A DNA stretch of 44,857 bases from Bacillota bacterium (GTDB taxonomy: Bacteria > Bacillota > SHA-98 > UBA4971): the NCBI GenBank assembly GCA_012518595.1, contig JAAYRV010000138.1, positions 1 through 44,857 of the forward strand. The letters are read 5' to 3'. The stretch's first letter is position 1; each line of letters starts with the position of its first letter. This document shows positions 8,806 through 17,334 of this stretch, piece after piece. The notes beneath the pieces are model-generated. The model did not search any database. It saw only the letters and a list, made by a program, of their open reading frames with translations, and had not been told where the DNA came from. Made by a program: the position numbers and the translations under genes.

Positions 8806-10161
8806 TCATCCTCGCCTGGCGCTCTGCTTTGCCCTGATTTCAGCTTTCGCTAACCGAATCCCCTGCACTAATCGTCGCCGTGAGGGACAGACAAAGCTGC
8901 AACACCCGCACTCTATACAATCTAGCGCGCCTAGTTTCTCACAATCATCAAACCTTCCGGCTTCCTGATAACCTGATAGCCAAAGAGGCATGAGATTCAT
9001 TGGGCACGCGTCGACACACTTTCCACATCTTATGCATGGGAGCACATCTTCCACGACAACTTCCTTCTCTGAAAGAAGCAGTACCCCTGACGTGCCTTTT
9101 GTGACGGGAATATCTGTAGTATACTGCGCTATACCCATCATAGGCCCGCCGATTATCACCTTTTTCGGAGGAATTTGGATCCCGCCGCACGCCTCAATAA
9201 GGTCATTCACCAAAGCGCCAATGGGAACCATTAGATTCTTCGGTTCTTTTATGCAGCTTCCGGTTACGGTAACAACTCGCCTTACAAGTGGCATGCCGTC
9301 AATAACCGCCTCTTTAACCGCAACAGCGGTACCTACGTTATTTACTACTACACCGACGTCCACCGGTAGACCGCCAGAGGGCACTTCCCTCCCTAAAATT
9401 GCGAAGATCAGCTGTTTCTCCGCACCTTGCGGGTACTTGACTCCAAGAGGCGCAATTTCAATTCCCGGATCTCCCTTTGCAGCTTCTCTCAAGGCAGAGA
9501 TTGCGTCAGGTTTATTGTTCTCAATCCCTATTACCGCCCGTTCCACTCCTATAGCTTTCATAAGCAATCCGGCCCCGGTCACAACGTCAAAAGGACGCTC
9601 TACCATAAGCCTATGGTCAGCGGAAAGATAAGGCTCGCACTCTGCCCCATTGAGCAACAGGGTGTCAAAGGTCTTGCCCGCAGGCGGGGTAAGCTTAAAA
9701 TACGTGGGAAACGCCGCTCCTCCGAGTCCTACTATGCCGGCTTCTCGAATTATGCCGATGAGCTCCTTCTCACCTAGCTCATCAACACTCGTCCGCATCT
9801 TGATGCTCTCATCCGGAGTGCCCTGCCCGTCAGACTCAATCACGATAGAAAGCCCGTCTACACCGCTTGACTGAGGGTGTTTCGCTATAGCTTTGACCTT
9901 TCCTGACACACTGGCATGAACCGGAGCAGTAAGAGCCGCTTTGCTATCCCCTATCTTCTGCCCGACCCTTACATCATCGCCCACCTTCACTAAAGGCTCA
10001 CACGGAGCGCCGGTATGCTGATGAAGAGGGATCACAACCTTCCCGGGAGAAGGCATAGACGTGATTGGTTTCCGAAACGTCGCATCTTTGTTGTAGCGGG
10101 GATGGACTCCTCCTTTGAAAGTCCTAAGTGCCATGTTTTCAAATACTCCCCCTTCCGACAA
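8806..10161 (-). CDS. rnfC: Rnf complex NADH/ferredoxin subunit RnfC
   Basis: TFKGGVHP N-terminus, REAGIVGLGGAAFPT, two CxxCxxC 4Fe-4S motifs. Confidence 0.95.
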   Translation of the reverse strand: MSEGGVFENMALRTFKGGVHPRYNKDATFRKPITSMPSPGKVVIPLHQHTGAPCEPLVKVGDDVRVGQKIGDSKAALTAPVHASVSGKVKAIAKHPQSSGVDGLSIVIESDGQGTPDESIKMRTSVDELGEKELIGIIREAGIVGLGGAAFPTYFKLTPPAGKTFDTLLLNGAECEPYLSADHRLMVERPFDVVTGAGLLMKAIGVERAVIGIENNKPDAISALREAAKGDPGIEIAPLGVKYPQGAEKQLIFAILGREVPSGGLPVDVGVVVNNVGTAVAVKEAVIDGMPLVRRVVTVTGSCIKEPKNLMVPIGALVNDLIEACGGIQIPPKKVIIGGPMMGIAQYTTDIPVTKGTSGVLLLSEKEVVVEDVLPCIRCGKCVDACPMNLMPLWLSGYQEAGRFDDCEKLGALDCIECGCCSFVCPSRRRLVQGIRLAKAEIRAKQSARRG

Positions 10162-10332
10162 TTTCCCAATGTCCTATTCTAACAAAATACCTCAAGAAAC
10201 GCGAGTAGGCGCAAAGCGCCATGATTCCCTCGTGTAATTCCTCTTAATAACCCCTATAAGATAATACCATAATTAATCACGACATGCAGAATATAAACCC
10301 GCATTAACCCGGAAACATTGCCCAAACGCAAG

Positions 10333-10359
10333 CGGGGGCGCAAGGTTCTTGTGCCCCCG
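10333..10359 (-). terminator. GC-rich hairpin downstream of fhs / upstream of rnfC (possible attenuator or terminator)
   Basis: CGGGGGCGCAA-GGTTC-TTGTGCCCCCG 11-bp stem with one wobble; no strong T-run. Confidence 0.4.
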
Positions 10360-10453
10360 ATGTTGCTCTGTCATATCAATTCTATCTTAGATGCGGTCTT
10401 AAGACCTCAAACCGGCAGAACAGAAACCGGCCAAATCCCAAAGCAAGCCTTCG

Positions 10454-12151
10454 CTAGAATAGGCCGACAATATTCCCCTTATCGTCAATGTCGACAGTCT
10501 CTGCAGCAGGATGCTTAGGAAGACCTGGCATAGTCATCATTTGCCCACAAAGAGGAACGATGAACCCTGCCCCTGCAGATACTCGCACCTCACGGACGTT
10601 AAGCTCCCAATCAGTGGGCGCTCCTCTTAATGCAGGATCATCACTCAACGACAGCTGCGTCTTTGCTGTGCAAATCGGCAAGCCGCCCAGTCCCTGATTC
10701 TCAATGTTTCTGATATCGCGCTCTGCAGAACCTGAGTAGATAACTCCCTTGGCGCCGTAGATCTCCTTGGCCAACTTCTCAATCTTTTCCTTCACCGGAA
10801 TATCAAGGGGATAAAGGAATCTGAAGTTAGGCTTCTCATTCTCCAGAGAATCCAGGACTTCCTCTGCCAACTCGATGCCGCCTTCACCGCCTCTGCCTAC
10901 CACTTCTGAAATGGCAGCGCGAACCCCTAGATCATCACAATGCTTCTTCAAGAATTCCAGCTCTTCCACATCATCAGTGGGGAATCTGTTGATAGCCACA
11001 ACAACCGGAAGGCCGAACTTGTCTCTTATGTTTTCAATGTGTTTATCCAAGTTCTCGCAGCCCTTCTCCAGCAAGGCCAGGTTCGTCTCAGCAAGTTTAT
11101 CCCTTATGGCTCCGCCATGGTGGTTAAGAGCACGTGCAGACGCTACGATCACAACTACATCAGGTCTTACATCTGTTGCACGACAGATTATGTCGAAGAA
11201 CTTCTCAGCCCCTAGGTCAGCTGCGAATCCGCCTTCTGTGATGGCATAATCAGCCAGCCTGAGAGCTGTCTCAGTAGCTACTATACTGTTGTTACCATAT
11301 GCGATATTCGCGAAAGGCCCGCAGTGTACGAAAGCAGGCTGCCCCTCGAGAGTCTGCACCAAGTTAGGCTTTATCGCTTCTTTCATAATCACTGCCATTG
11401 CGCCGACTGCCCCTAAATCAGCAGCGGTGACAGGCTTTCTATCATATGTGTATCCCACGATAAGCTTGGCGAAACGGTCTTTTAGAGCGCTTATCGAAGG
11501 TGACAGTCCAAAACAGGCCATGATCTCTGATGCAACCGTAATGTCAAACCCACTCTCCATAGGAGTGCCGTTGGCTCTCCCTCCAAGGCCGACTACCACA
11601 TTACGGAGCTGTCTGTCACTGATATCCATAACACGGCGCCATGCCACCCGTCTGGGATCGATACCCAGATCATTCCCTTGATGGATATGGTTTTCAACCA
11701 TGGCTGCAAGGAGGTTATGAGCCGCGCCTACTGCGTGGATGTCCCCGGTGAAATGGAGGTTTATGTCCTCCATGGGAAGGACTTGTGAGTACCCTCCTCC
11801 TGCAGCTCCACCCTTGATGCCGAACGTGGGACCAAGTGACGGCTCTCTCAGAGCAACCATGACGCTCTTATTCATTTTCCCCAGAGCCTGAGCAAGCCCA
11901 ACAGCAGTACAGGTCTTACCTTCACCGGCAGGCGTAGCGGTTATCGCAGTAGTGTAAATGAGTTTCCCGTAAGGACGGTCTTTCAATCTTTCAATAGTCT
12001 CCAAACTAACCTTCGCCATATGCTTACCGTAGAATTCAAGATCATCCTCAGTAAGTCCTATGCTCTTTGCGATTTCCACGATCGGCTTGAGCTTTGCGCT
12101 CTGTGCAATCTCAATGTCAGGAGGAATTCTACCGTAAGTCCCTTTTGACAT
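10454..12151 (-). CDS. fhs: Formate--tetrahydrofolate ligase
   Basis: PPDIEIAQSAKLKPI, TPAGEGKTCTAVGLAQAL, REPSLGPTFGIKGGAAGGGYSQV, HFTGDIHA. Confidence 0.97.
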   Translation of the reverse strand: MSKGTYGRIPPDIEIAQSAKLKPIVEIAKSIGLTEDDLEFYGKHMAKVSLETIERLKDRPYGKLIYTTAITATPAGEGKTCTAVGLAQALGKMNKSVMVALREPSLGPTFGIKGGAAGGGYSQVLPMEDINLHFTGDIHAVGAAHNLLAAMVENHIHQGNDLGIDPRRVAWRRVMDISDRQLRNVVVGLGGRANGTPMESGFDITVASEIMACFGLSPSISALKDRFAKLIVGYTYDRKPVTAADLGAVGAMAVIMKEAIKPNLVQTLEGQPAFVHCGPFANIAYGNNSIVATETALRLADYAITEGGFAADLGAEKFFDIICRATDVRPDVVVIVASARALNHHGGAIRDKLAETNLALLEKGCENLDKHIENIRDKFGLPVVVAINRFPTDDVEELEFLKKHCDDLGVRAAISEVVGRGGEGGIELAEEVLDSLENEKPNFRFLYPLDIPVKEKIEKLAKEIYGAKGVIYSGSAERDIRNIENQGLGGLPICTAKTQLSLSDDPALRGAPTDWELNVREVRVSAGAGFIVPLCGQMMTMPGLPKHPAAETVDIDDKGNIVGLF

Positions 12152-12153
12152 AT

Positions 12154-13575
12154 TTACATACCCCTTCCGTTTTTTGTGCGAATATATTCATCAATTCCAT
12201 GGGCAGCGCGCTTGCCTGCGCCCATTGCTGCAATCACAGTGGCGGATCCGGTGACAATGTCACCGCCTGCAAATATCCCAGGTATGTTCGTCTCGCCTGT
12301 CTCCTCATCTGCAATAACATTCCCACGTCGTCCCAGAGCAAGCCCGGAAACTGTCCTAATCAGGAGGGGGTTGGGATTAGTGCCAACAGCAGAGATTACA
12401 GTGTCAACGTCCAGGATAAATTCTGAACCGGAAACCGGAATCGGCCTCCTCCTCCCGCTGTCGTCAGGTTCGCCCAACTCCATTCGGATGCACTCCATCC
12501 CCTTTACCCAGCCTTTATCATCCTCAAGAATACGCACTGGGTTTGTAAGGAGCATGAATTCAATTCCTTCCTCCTCAGCGTTTTCAACTTCTTCCAGTCT
12601 TGCAGGCATTTCAGTTCTTGAACGCCTGTATACAACAGAGACTCTCTCTGCGCCAAGTCGGAGCGCGGTTCTGGCAGAATCCATGGCGACGTTACCGCCA
12701 CCGACAACTACGACGCGCCTGCCAACCCAAATCGGAGTATCGTATTCCGGAAATCGATAGGCCTTCATCAGGTTCGCTCTGGTCAAGAATTCATTTGCAG
12801 AGTAGACGCCATTCAAATTCTCACCGGGTACCCCCAGAAAATAGGGCAGGCCTGCGCCTGTCCCCAGGAACATAGCGTCAAAGCCTTGTTCAAAAAGTTC
12901 ATCTACTGTAACTGTCGTACCTACAAGCACGTTCAGGCGTATTTCTACGCCTTGACTTCTAATATATTCCACCTCCTCATCAACAATAGCTTTAGGAAGA
13001 CGAAACTCTGGGATACCATATCGAAGCACGCCACCTGTGGCATGCAAGGACTCAAAGAGAACAACTTTGTAGCCGAGCTTGGTCAGCTCTGCTGCACACG
13101 TCAAACCTGCAGGGCCTGAACCGATGACTGCGACCTTACCTAAGGATAAGTCAGAAGGCGCGGCTTCGGTCAGAGACTCCCCGTGAGCCCTTTCGTAATC
13201 TGATGAAAAGCGCTCAAGAGCTCCTATAGCTACAGGGTCACCCTTCTTGCCCAGAGTGCATACTGCCTCACACTGGCTTTCCTGGGGGCACACACGGCCA
13301 CACATAGCAGGTAGACTGTTCTTTTCCTTAATCTTTTTTGCTGCTCCTAAAAAATCGCCTTCTGCGATAAGCTCAATAAACTCAGGGATATCCACGCCTA
13401 CAGGACACCCGGAGACACAAGGTTTCTTGGGGCATCCGATGCAACGAGTAGCTTCAGCCACTGCAAGCTCGGGAGTGTAGCCTAAGGCTACCTCTTCAAA
13501 GTTACTAATGCGCATATCCGGTGCCTGTTTAGGCATTTCGTGTCTTTGCTTTCTTACTTTTGATGACATTTGCAT
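12154..13575 (-). CDS. nfnB: NADPH-dependent glutamate synthase small-chain-like FAD oxidoreductase; NfnB-type subunit
   Basis: CIGCPKKPCVSGCPVGVDIPEFI, VAVIGSGPAGLTCAAELTKLGY, VVVVGGGNVAMDSARTALRLGA; paired with NfnA-like gene. Confidence 0.88.
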   Translation of the reverse strand: MQMSSKVRKQRHEMPKQAPDMRISNFEEVALGYTPELAVAEATRCIGCPKKPCVSGCPVGVDIPEFIELIAEGDFLGAAKKIKEKNSLPAMCGRVCPQESQCEAVCTLGKKGDPVAIGALERFSSDYERAHGESLTEAAPSDLSLGKVAVIGSGPAGLTCAAELTKLGYKVVLFESLHATGGVLRYGIPEFRLPKAIVDEEVEYIRSQGVEIRLNVLVGTTVTVDELFEQGFDAMFLGTGAGLPYFLGVPGENLNGVYSANEFLTRANLMKAYRFPEYDTPIWVGRRVVVVGGGNVAMDSARTALRLGAERVSVVYRRSRTEMPARLEEVENAEEEGIEFMLLTNPVRILEDDKGWVKGMECIRMELGEPDDSGRRRPIPVSGSEFILDVDTVISAVGTNPNPLLIRTVSGLALGRRGNVIADEETGETNIPGIFAGGDIVTGSATVIAAMGAGKRAAHGIDEYIRTKNGRGM

Positions 13576-14405
13576 CCCCCCGCGCCGGCCAAATAGTGCT
13601 CCATGGCAAGCTTCTCCTCTGCCAGAAAACGCTTTTGTCTTGCTATTAGCTCATCATAATCTACCTTATGACCGTCAAATGCGGGACCCTCAACGCAAGA
13701 AAACTTAGTCTCGCCGTCGACTGTCACACGACATGAACCACACATCCCTGTGCCGTCCACCATGATTGCATTCAAGCTGACAACGGTTTTTACTCCGAAT
13801 TTTCCAGTGACTCTTGAAGCCTCTCGCATCATTGGAAGAGGCCCTATGACTATTACCTCATCAGGACGAAGCCCTTTCTCCAGCAAATCATTGAGGACTT
13901 CAGTGACGAAACCCTTATGCCCGAAGCTTCCGTCATCTGTGCTGTAGTAGACTTCATCGCTGACTTTCTCCATCCTGTCCTTGAATATCAGCATATCTTT
14001 CGTCTGCGCGCCGATAAGAGATATAACCCTGGTTCCAAGCTGATGGTAAGCTTTTGCCTCAGGATATATGGGAGCAACCCCTACTCCTCCCGCTACACAG
14101 ACGACACAATCCAGCTTCTCAATATCTCTGGGAGTTCCGAGAGGGCCTACTATATCCTGGATGAAATCACCTTCACACAATGCTCCCAACTCTTTTGTGC
14201 TTTTCCCAACCTCCTGAAATACCATGGTCAGAAGTCCGGTTTTACGATCGCTGTCTGCTATTGTGAGGGGAATCCGCTCTCCTTTTTCATGCATCCTCAG
14301 CACAATAAACTGTCCCGGACATGCATGACGGCAGATTTCAGGGGCGTCAACTTCCATCAGTTTGATTTTAGGCGCCAGAATTTCTTTCTTGAGAATCTTA
14401 TACAT
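13554..14405 (-). CDS. nfnA: Sulfide/dihydroorotate dehydrogenase-type FAD/NAD-binding subunit; NfnA-type
   Basis: RIPLTIAD, CVAGGVGVAPIYP, C-terminal GTGMCGSCRVTVDGETKFSCVEGP 2Fe-2S motif. Confidence 0.88.
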   Translation of the reverse strand: MYKILKKEILAPKIKLMEVDAPEICRHACPGQFIVLRMHEKGERIPLTIADSDRKTGLLTMVFQEVGKSTKELGALCEGDFIQDIVGPLGTPRDIEKLDCVVCVAGGVGVAPIYPEAKAYHQLGTRVISLIGAQTKDMLIFKDRMEKVSDEVYYSTDDGSFGHKGFVTEVLNDLLEKGLRPDEVIVIGPLPMMREASRVTGKFGVKTVVSLNAIMVDGTGMCGSCRVTVDGETKFSCVEGPAFDGHKVDYDELIARQKRFLAEEKLAMEHYLAGAGGCKCHQK

Positions 14406-14540
14406 TTTTTTCCTCCTAGCCCACGGCCTGACATGGCCGGTGTCTCGAAATACGACAAATCCATCTAAATGTAATTGTTAGTACGCCTAAAATAATCATG
14501 ATATATATTCGATGCGACTTCAATTAATCCTCTTATTTCT

Positions 14541-15176
14541 CTACAGGTAGTAAGCCAGGTGCATCAGGTCTATACTGAGGTCTGTATTATGAACCCTGAT
14601 TTCTTTAGGCGCCTTTAGATGTATCGGTGCAAAGTTAAGAACCGCCTCGATTCCTGCGGCAGCACACTTATCCATTACGGCTTGCGCCTCCTCAGCAGGA
14701 ACTGCAATAACAACCATTCTGAACCCAAGCTCCAGGGCCTTGGCGTGAAAGGTATCTATGAGATCTATCGGCACTCCGTTGATGAGTTCTCCCAATACTT
14801 CCGGATCAGAATCGAATAAGGCTACCAACTTGAGATGGAAGTCTTTTTCCGTAGCATACTTTTGAGTAATATACCTGGCAATTGCATGGCCCAGGTTTCC
14901 TACGCCTATGATTCCTACCTTTATCTCTTTGTCCAGATTGAGAATACGTTTGAGTTCATCCCGCAGGACCGCAATTTCATATCCAAGTCCCTGCTTACCG
15001 AAGGAACCGATAATACTCAGATCCTTTCTGACCTGAGCGGGACTGACACCTGACTTTTCACCCAGTTTAAAGGAGGAAATCACATTCCCATAAAAGTCCT
15101 CAGAAAGGTTCTCAAGAACTCGAAGATATATAGGTAGGCGCCGAATAACCACATCCGGAATACTCTGTTTTCCCAC
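14541..15176 (-). CDS. rex: Redox-sensing transcriptional repressor Rex
   Basis: IPDVVIRRLPIYLRVLENL, KDLSIIGSFGKQGLGYE, VGIIGVGNLGHAI; GTG start after AAGGAGGAGG. Confidence 0.96.
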   Translation of the reverse strand: MGKQSIPDVVIRRLPIYLRVLENLSEDFYGNVISSFKLGEKSGVSPAQVRKDLSIIGSFGKQGLGYEIAVLRDELKRILNLDKEIKVGIIGVGNLGHAIARYITQKYATEKDFHLKLVALFDSDPEVLGELINGVPIDLIDTFHAKALELGFRMVVIAVPAEEAQAVMDKCAAAGIEAVLNFAPIHLKAPKEIRVHNTDLSIDLMHLAYYL

Positions 15177-15224
15177 CGTCCTCCTCCTTAGTATATGAAT
15201 CCTAAAGCACCAATCCTGTGAGAT

Positions 15225-15276
15225 GCAAGTAGTTTTCGCATTTTGGGGCTAAGCGGCGTCAAAGCGCCGCTCAGTC
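15225..15276 (-). repeat. Possible degenerate fourth copy of the CTAAGTA/TACTTAG repeat (tentative)
   Basis: Minus strand GGACTGAGCGGCG...CGCCGCTTAGCCCC...GCGAAAACTACTTGC; shares GCGAAAACTA with the right end of the 15334-15544 copy and contains a 7-bp hairpin AGCGGCG/CGCCGCT. Confidence 0.3.
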
Positions 15277-15333
15277 CCTGGCCTGATTTGTCTGCCCGCT
15301 GCAGGCAAAACCAGCGCTGCCCTGATCCTGCAT

Positions 15334-15544
15334 CTAAGTATGAGTTCATTAGTTTTCGCTCGTTGTCCGAGGTCTTAGGTTGCCGGTGATTGCAACGAGG
15401 GGTGTCAAAATTCGGCTACTAGCCTACGGGCCGGATTTTGTCAAGGCGACCCGCTTGGGGAGCCGTCCCCGAGTGCAACACCGGCAACCCAGCACAGTAC
15501 ATGCACTTTTTAGAACTGGCGATCACTTATGGCGATCTACTTAG
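15334..15544 (-). repeat. Interspersed repeat, copy 1 (longest, with nested palindromic insert)
   Basis: CTAAGTATGAGTTCATTAGTTTTCGCTCGTTGTCCGAGGTC ... GGCGATCACTTATGGCGATCTACTTAG; ends are inverted repeats CTAAGTA/TACTTAG; related to 29766-29835 and 34256-34358. Confidence 0.8.
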
Positions 15545-17298
15545 TCACAAGCGTTTTGAGACATAGGATAACAGGATACAGGATACTTGCTTCGCTCCGT
15601 ATAGTGCGTGTGCAAGAGCCGGTGCGAAACTTCGCCAAGCGGTTCCATAAGGAATTCCTCATAAAGCTGCTTGATTGCAGGATTCTCATGGGACTTCCTT
15701 AGCGGAAGAAGCCTGTCTGCAACATACAGAGCATTGCCGCGAATTCCTCTTATCTCCATATTGGTGGGTATAGGCTGGCCTCCACCACCAACACAACCGC
15801 CGGGACATGCCATTATCTCAATAAAGTGATATACCCTCTCTTTGTCACGAACCAGTTCCAGAATCCTCTTGGCATTAGCCAGGCCGTGAGCGACTCCGAC
15901 CCTGACCTTCATATCACCTAACATGACCTCTGCCTCTTTGATTCCCTCAAGGCCTCTGACTTCTTGGAAATCAATACTAGGAAGCTCCAGGCCTGTGGCT
16001 ACTTCATAGACTGTCCTGAGTGCAGCCTCCATCACCCCGCCGGTCGCGCCAAAAATCGCAGCTGCGCCTGTGGAAATACCCATCGGCGAATCATGCTCCT
16101 CATCAGGAAGATTTGCAAAATCAATGCCTGCCTCTCGGATCATCCTTCCCAGCTCTCTCGAGGTAAGCACCACATCCACGTCTTGGTATCCTGACGAGGC
16201 CATCTCAGGGCGCTCCGCTTCAAACTTCTTGGCTGTGCATGGCATGAGGGAGACTGAGAAGATATCCTTCGGATCTATCCCCGAATGCCTCGCATAATAT
16301 GTTTTCACAAGAGCGCCGAACATTTGCTGTGGAGATTTGCAGGTAGAGACATACTCCAAGAGATCCGGGAAGAAGTGTTCTCCAAACTTTATCCAACCCG
16401 GGCTGCACGAAGTAATAAGTGGGAGAGGACCCCCTTCCTTGATCCTCTTCAGAAGCTCATTGCCTTCTTCAATAATCGTCAGGTCAGCAGTGAAGTCCGT
16501 ATCCATGACTTTGTCAAAGCCAAGCCTCCGGAGGGCTGCAACAAGTTTCCCGGTGAAAATCTCACCCGGTGGAAAGCCCAGTTCCTCGCCGATACTGACT
16601 CGGGTGGCAGGAGCAGTCTGAACAACTACGTGCCTGGTAGGATCTGCAAGCGCCCGGAAAACCTTTTCTGTATCATCCCGTTCTGCTATAGCGCCTACGG
16701 GACACGCATGAATGCATTGTCCACAAAGGGCACATGCCACATCGCCTAATTCTCTCTCACATGCAGGCGCCACAACTGTGTCTACCCCTCTCCCCACAGG
16801 CCAGAGGACAGCGGCAGCTTGCACATCCCGGCACATAGCTACGCATCTCCGACAGGATATGCATTTATCAGGTTCGCGGACTATTGCGGGGGTTGATTCA
16901 TCCAGCGGGATGCCACGAAGTTTTCGTTCAAAGCGAACCTCCCTGATTCCCAACCTTTCAGCGAGCGCCTGAAGCTCGCAATTGCGATTTCTGATACATT
17001 GGAGACAGTCAGTAGGATGATGAGCAAGGATTAGCTCGAGGTTTACCCGTCTGGCAGATCGCACATCAGGCGTATTTGTGCGGACCACCATGTTATCCCT
17101 TACCGGAAAAGCGCACGCAGGTTGAAGTAGTTTCTCTCCTTCTACCTCTACAACGCAAATACGGCATGTGGCTTGGACTTCGAGATCAGGATGATGGCAC
17201 AGGGTGGGGATATCAACCCCAAGCTTTCGAGCTGCTTCAAGAATTGTGGTACCGGCATCCACCTGAACTCTCAGGCCGTCTATCGTTACCATTGCCAC
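15541..17298 (-). CDS. hydA: [FeFe] hydrogenase catalytic subunit (HydA/HndD type, group A)
   Basis: N-terminal 2Fe-2S, H-x-C 4Fe-4S (HHPTDCLQCIRNRNC), two 4Fe-4S, H-cluster motifs TSCSPGW, MPCTAKKFE, EIMACPGGCVGGGGQP. Confidence 0.95.
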   Translation of the reverse strand: MAMVTIDGLRVQVDAGTTILEAARKLGVDIPTLCHHPDLEVQATCRICVVEVEGEKLLQPACAFPVRDNMVVRTNTPDVRSARRVNLELILAHHPTDCLQCIRNRNCELQALAERLGIREVRFERKLRGIPLDESTPAIVREPDKCISCRRCVAMCRDVQAAAVLWPVGRGVDTVVAPACERELGDVACALCGQCIHACPVGAIAERDDTEKVFRALADPTRHVVVQTAPATRVSIGEELGFPPGEIFTGKLVAALRRLGFDKVMDTDFTADLTIIEEGNELLKRIKEGGPLPLITSCSPGWIKFGEHFFPDLLEYVSTCKSPQQMFGALVKTYYARHSGIDPKDIFSVSLMPCTAKKFEAERPEMASSGYQDVDVVLTSRELGRMIREAGIDFANLPDEEHDSPMGISTGAAAIFGATGGVMEAALRTVYEVATGLELPSIDFQEVRGLEGIKEAEVMLGDMKVRVGVAHGLANAKRILELVRDKERVYHFIEIMACPGGCVGGGGQPIPTNMEIRGIRGNALYVADRLLPLRKSHENPAIKQLYEEFLMEPLGEVSHRLLHTHYTERSKYPVSCYPMSQNACD

Positions 17299-17334
17299 CT
17301 TCTATCACTCCTTCCGTCATGGAGCAAAATGAAG

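Noticed and set aside
8990-9631. 213-aa plus-strand ORF opposite rnfC
   Set aside because: Shadow ORF; composition follows from antisense reading of rnfC.
10162-10330. Possible Rex operator or clear promoter upstream of rnfC
   Set aside because: AT-rich, but no convincing TTGTG/CACAA symmetry or well-spaced -35/-10 pair seen.
14475-14492. Possible Rex site TTGTTAG-TACG-CCTAAAA between rex and nfnA
   Set aside because: Only the first half-site resembles TTGTTAA; the second half matches poorly, too weak to call.
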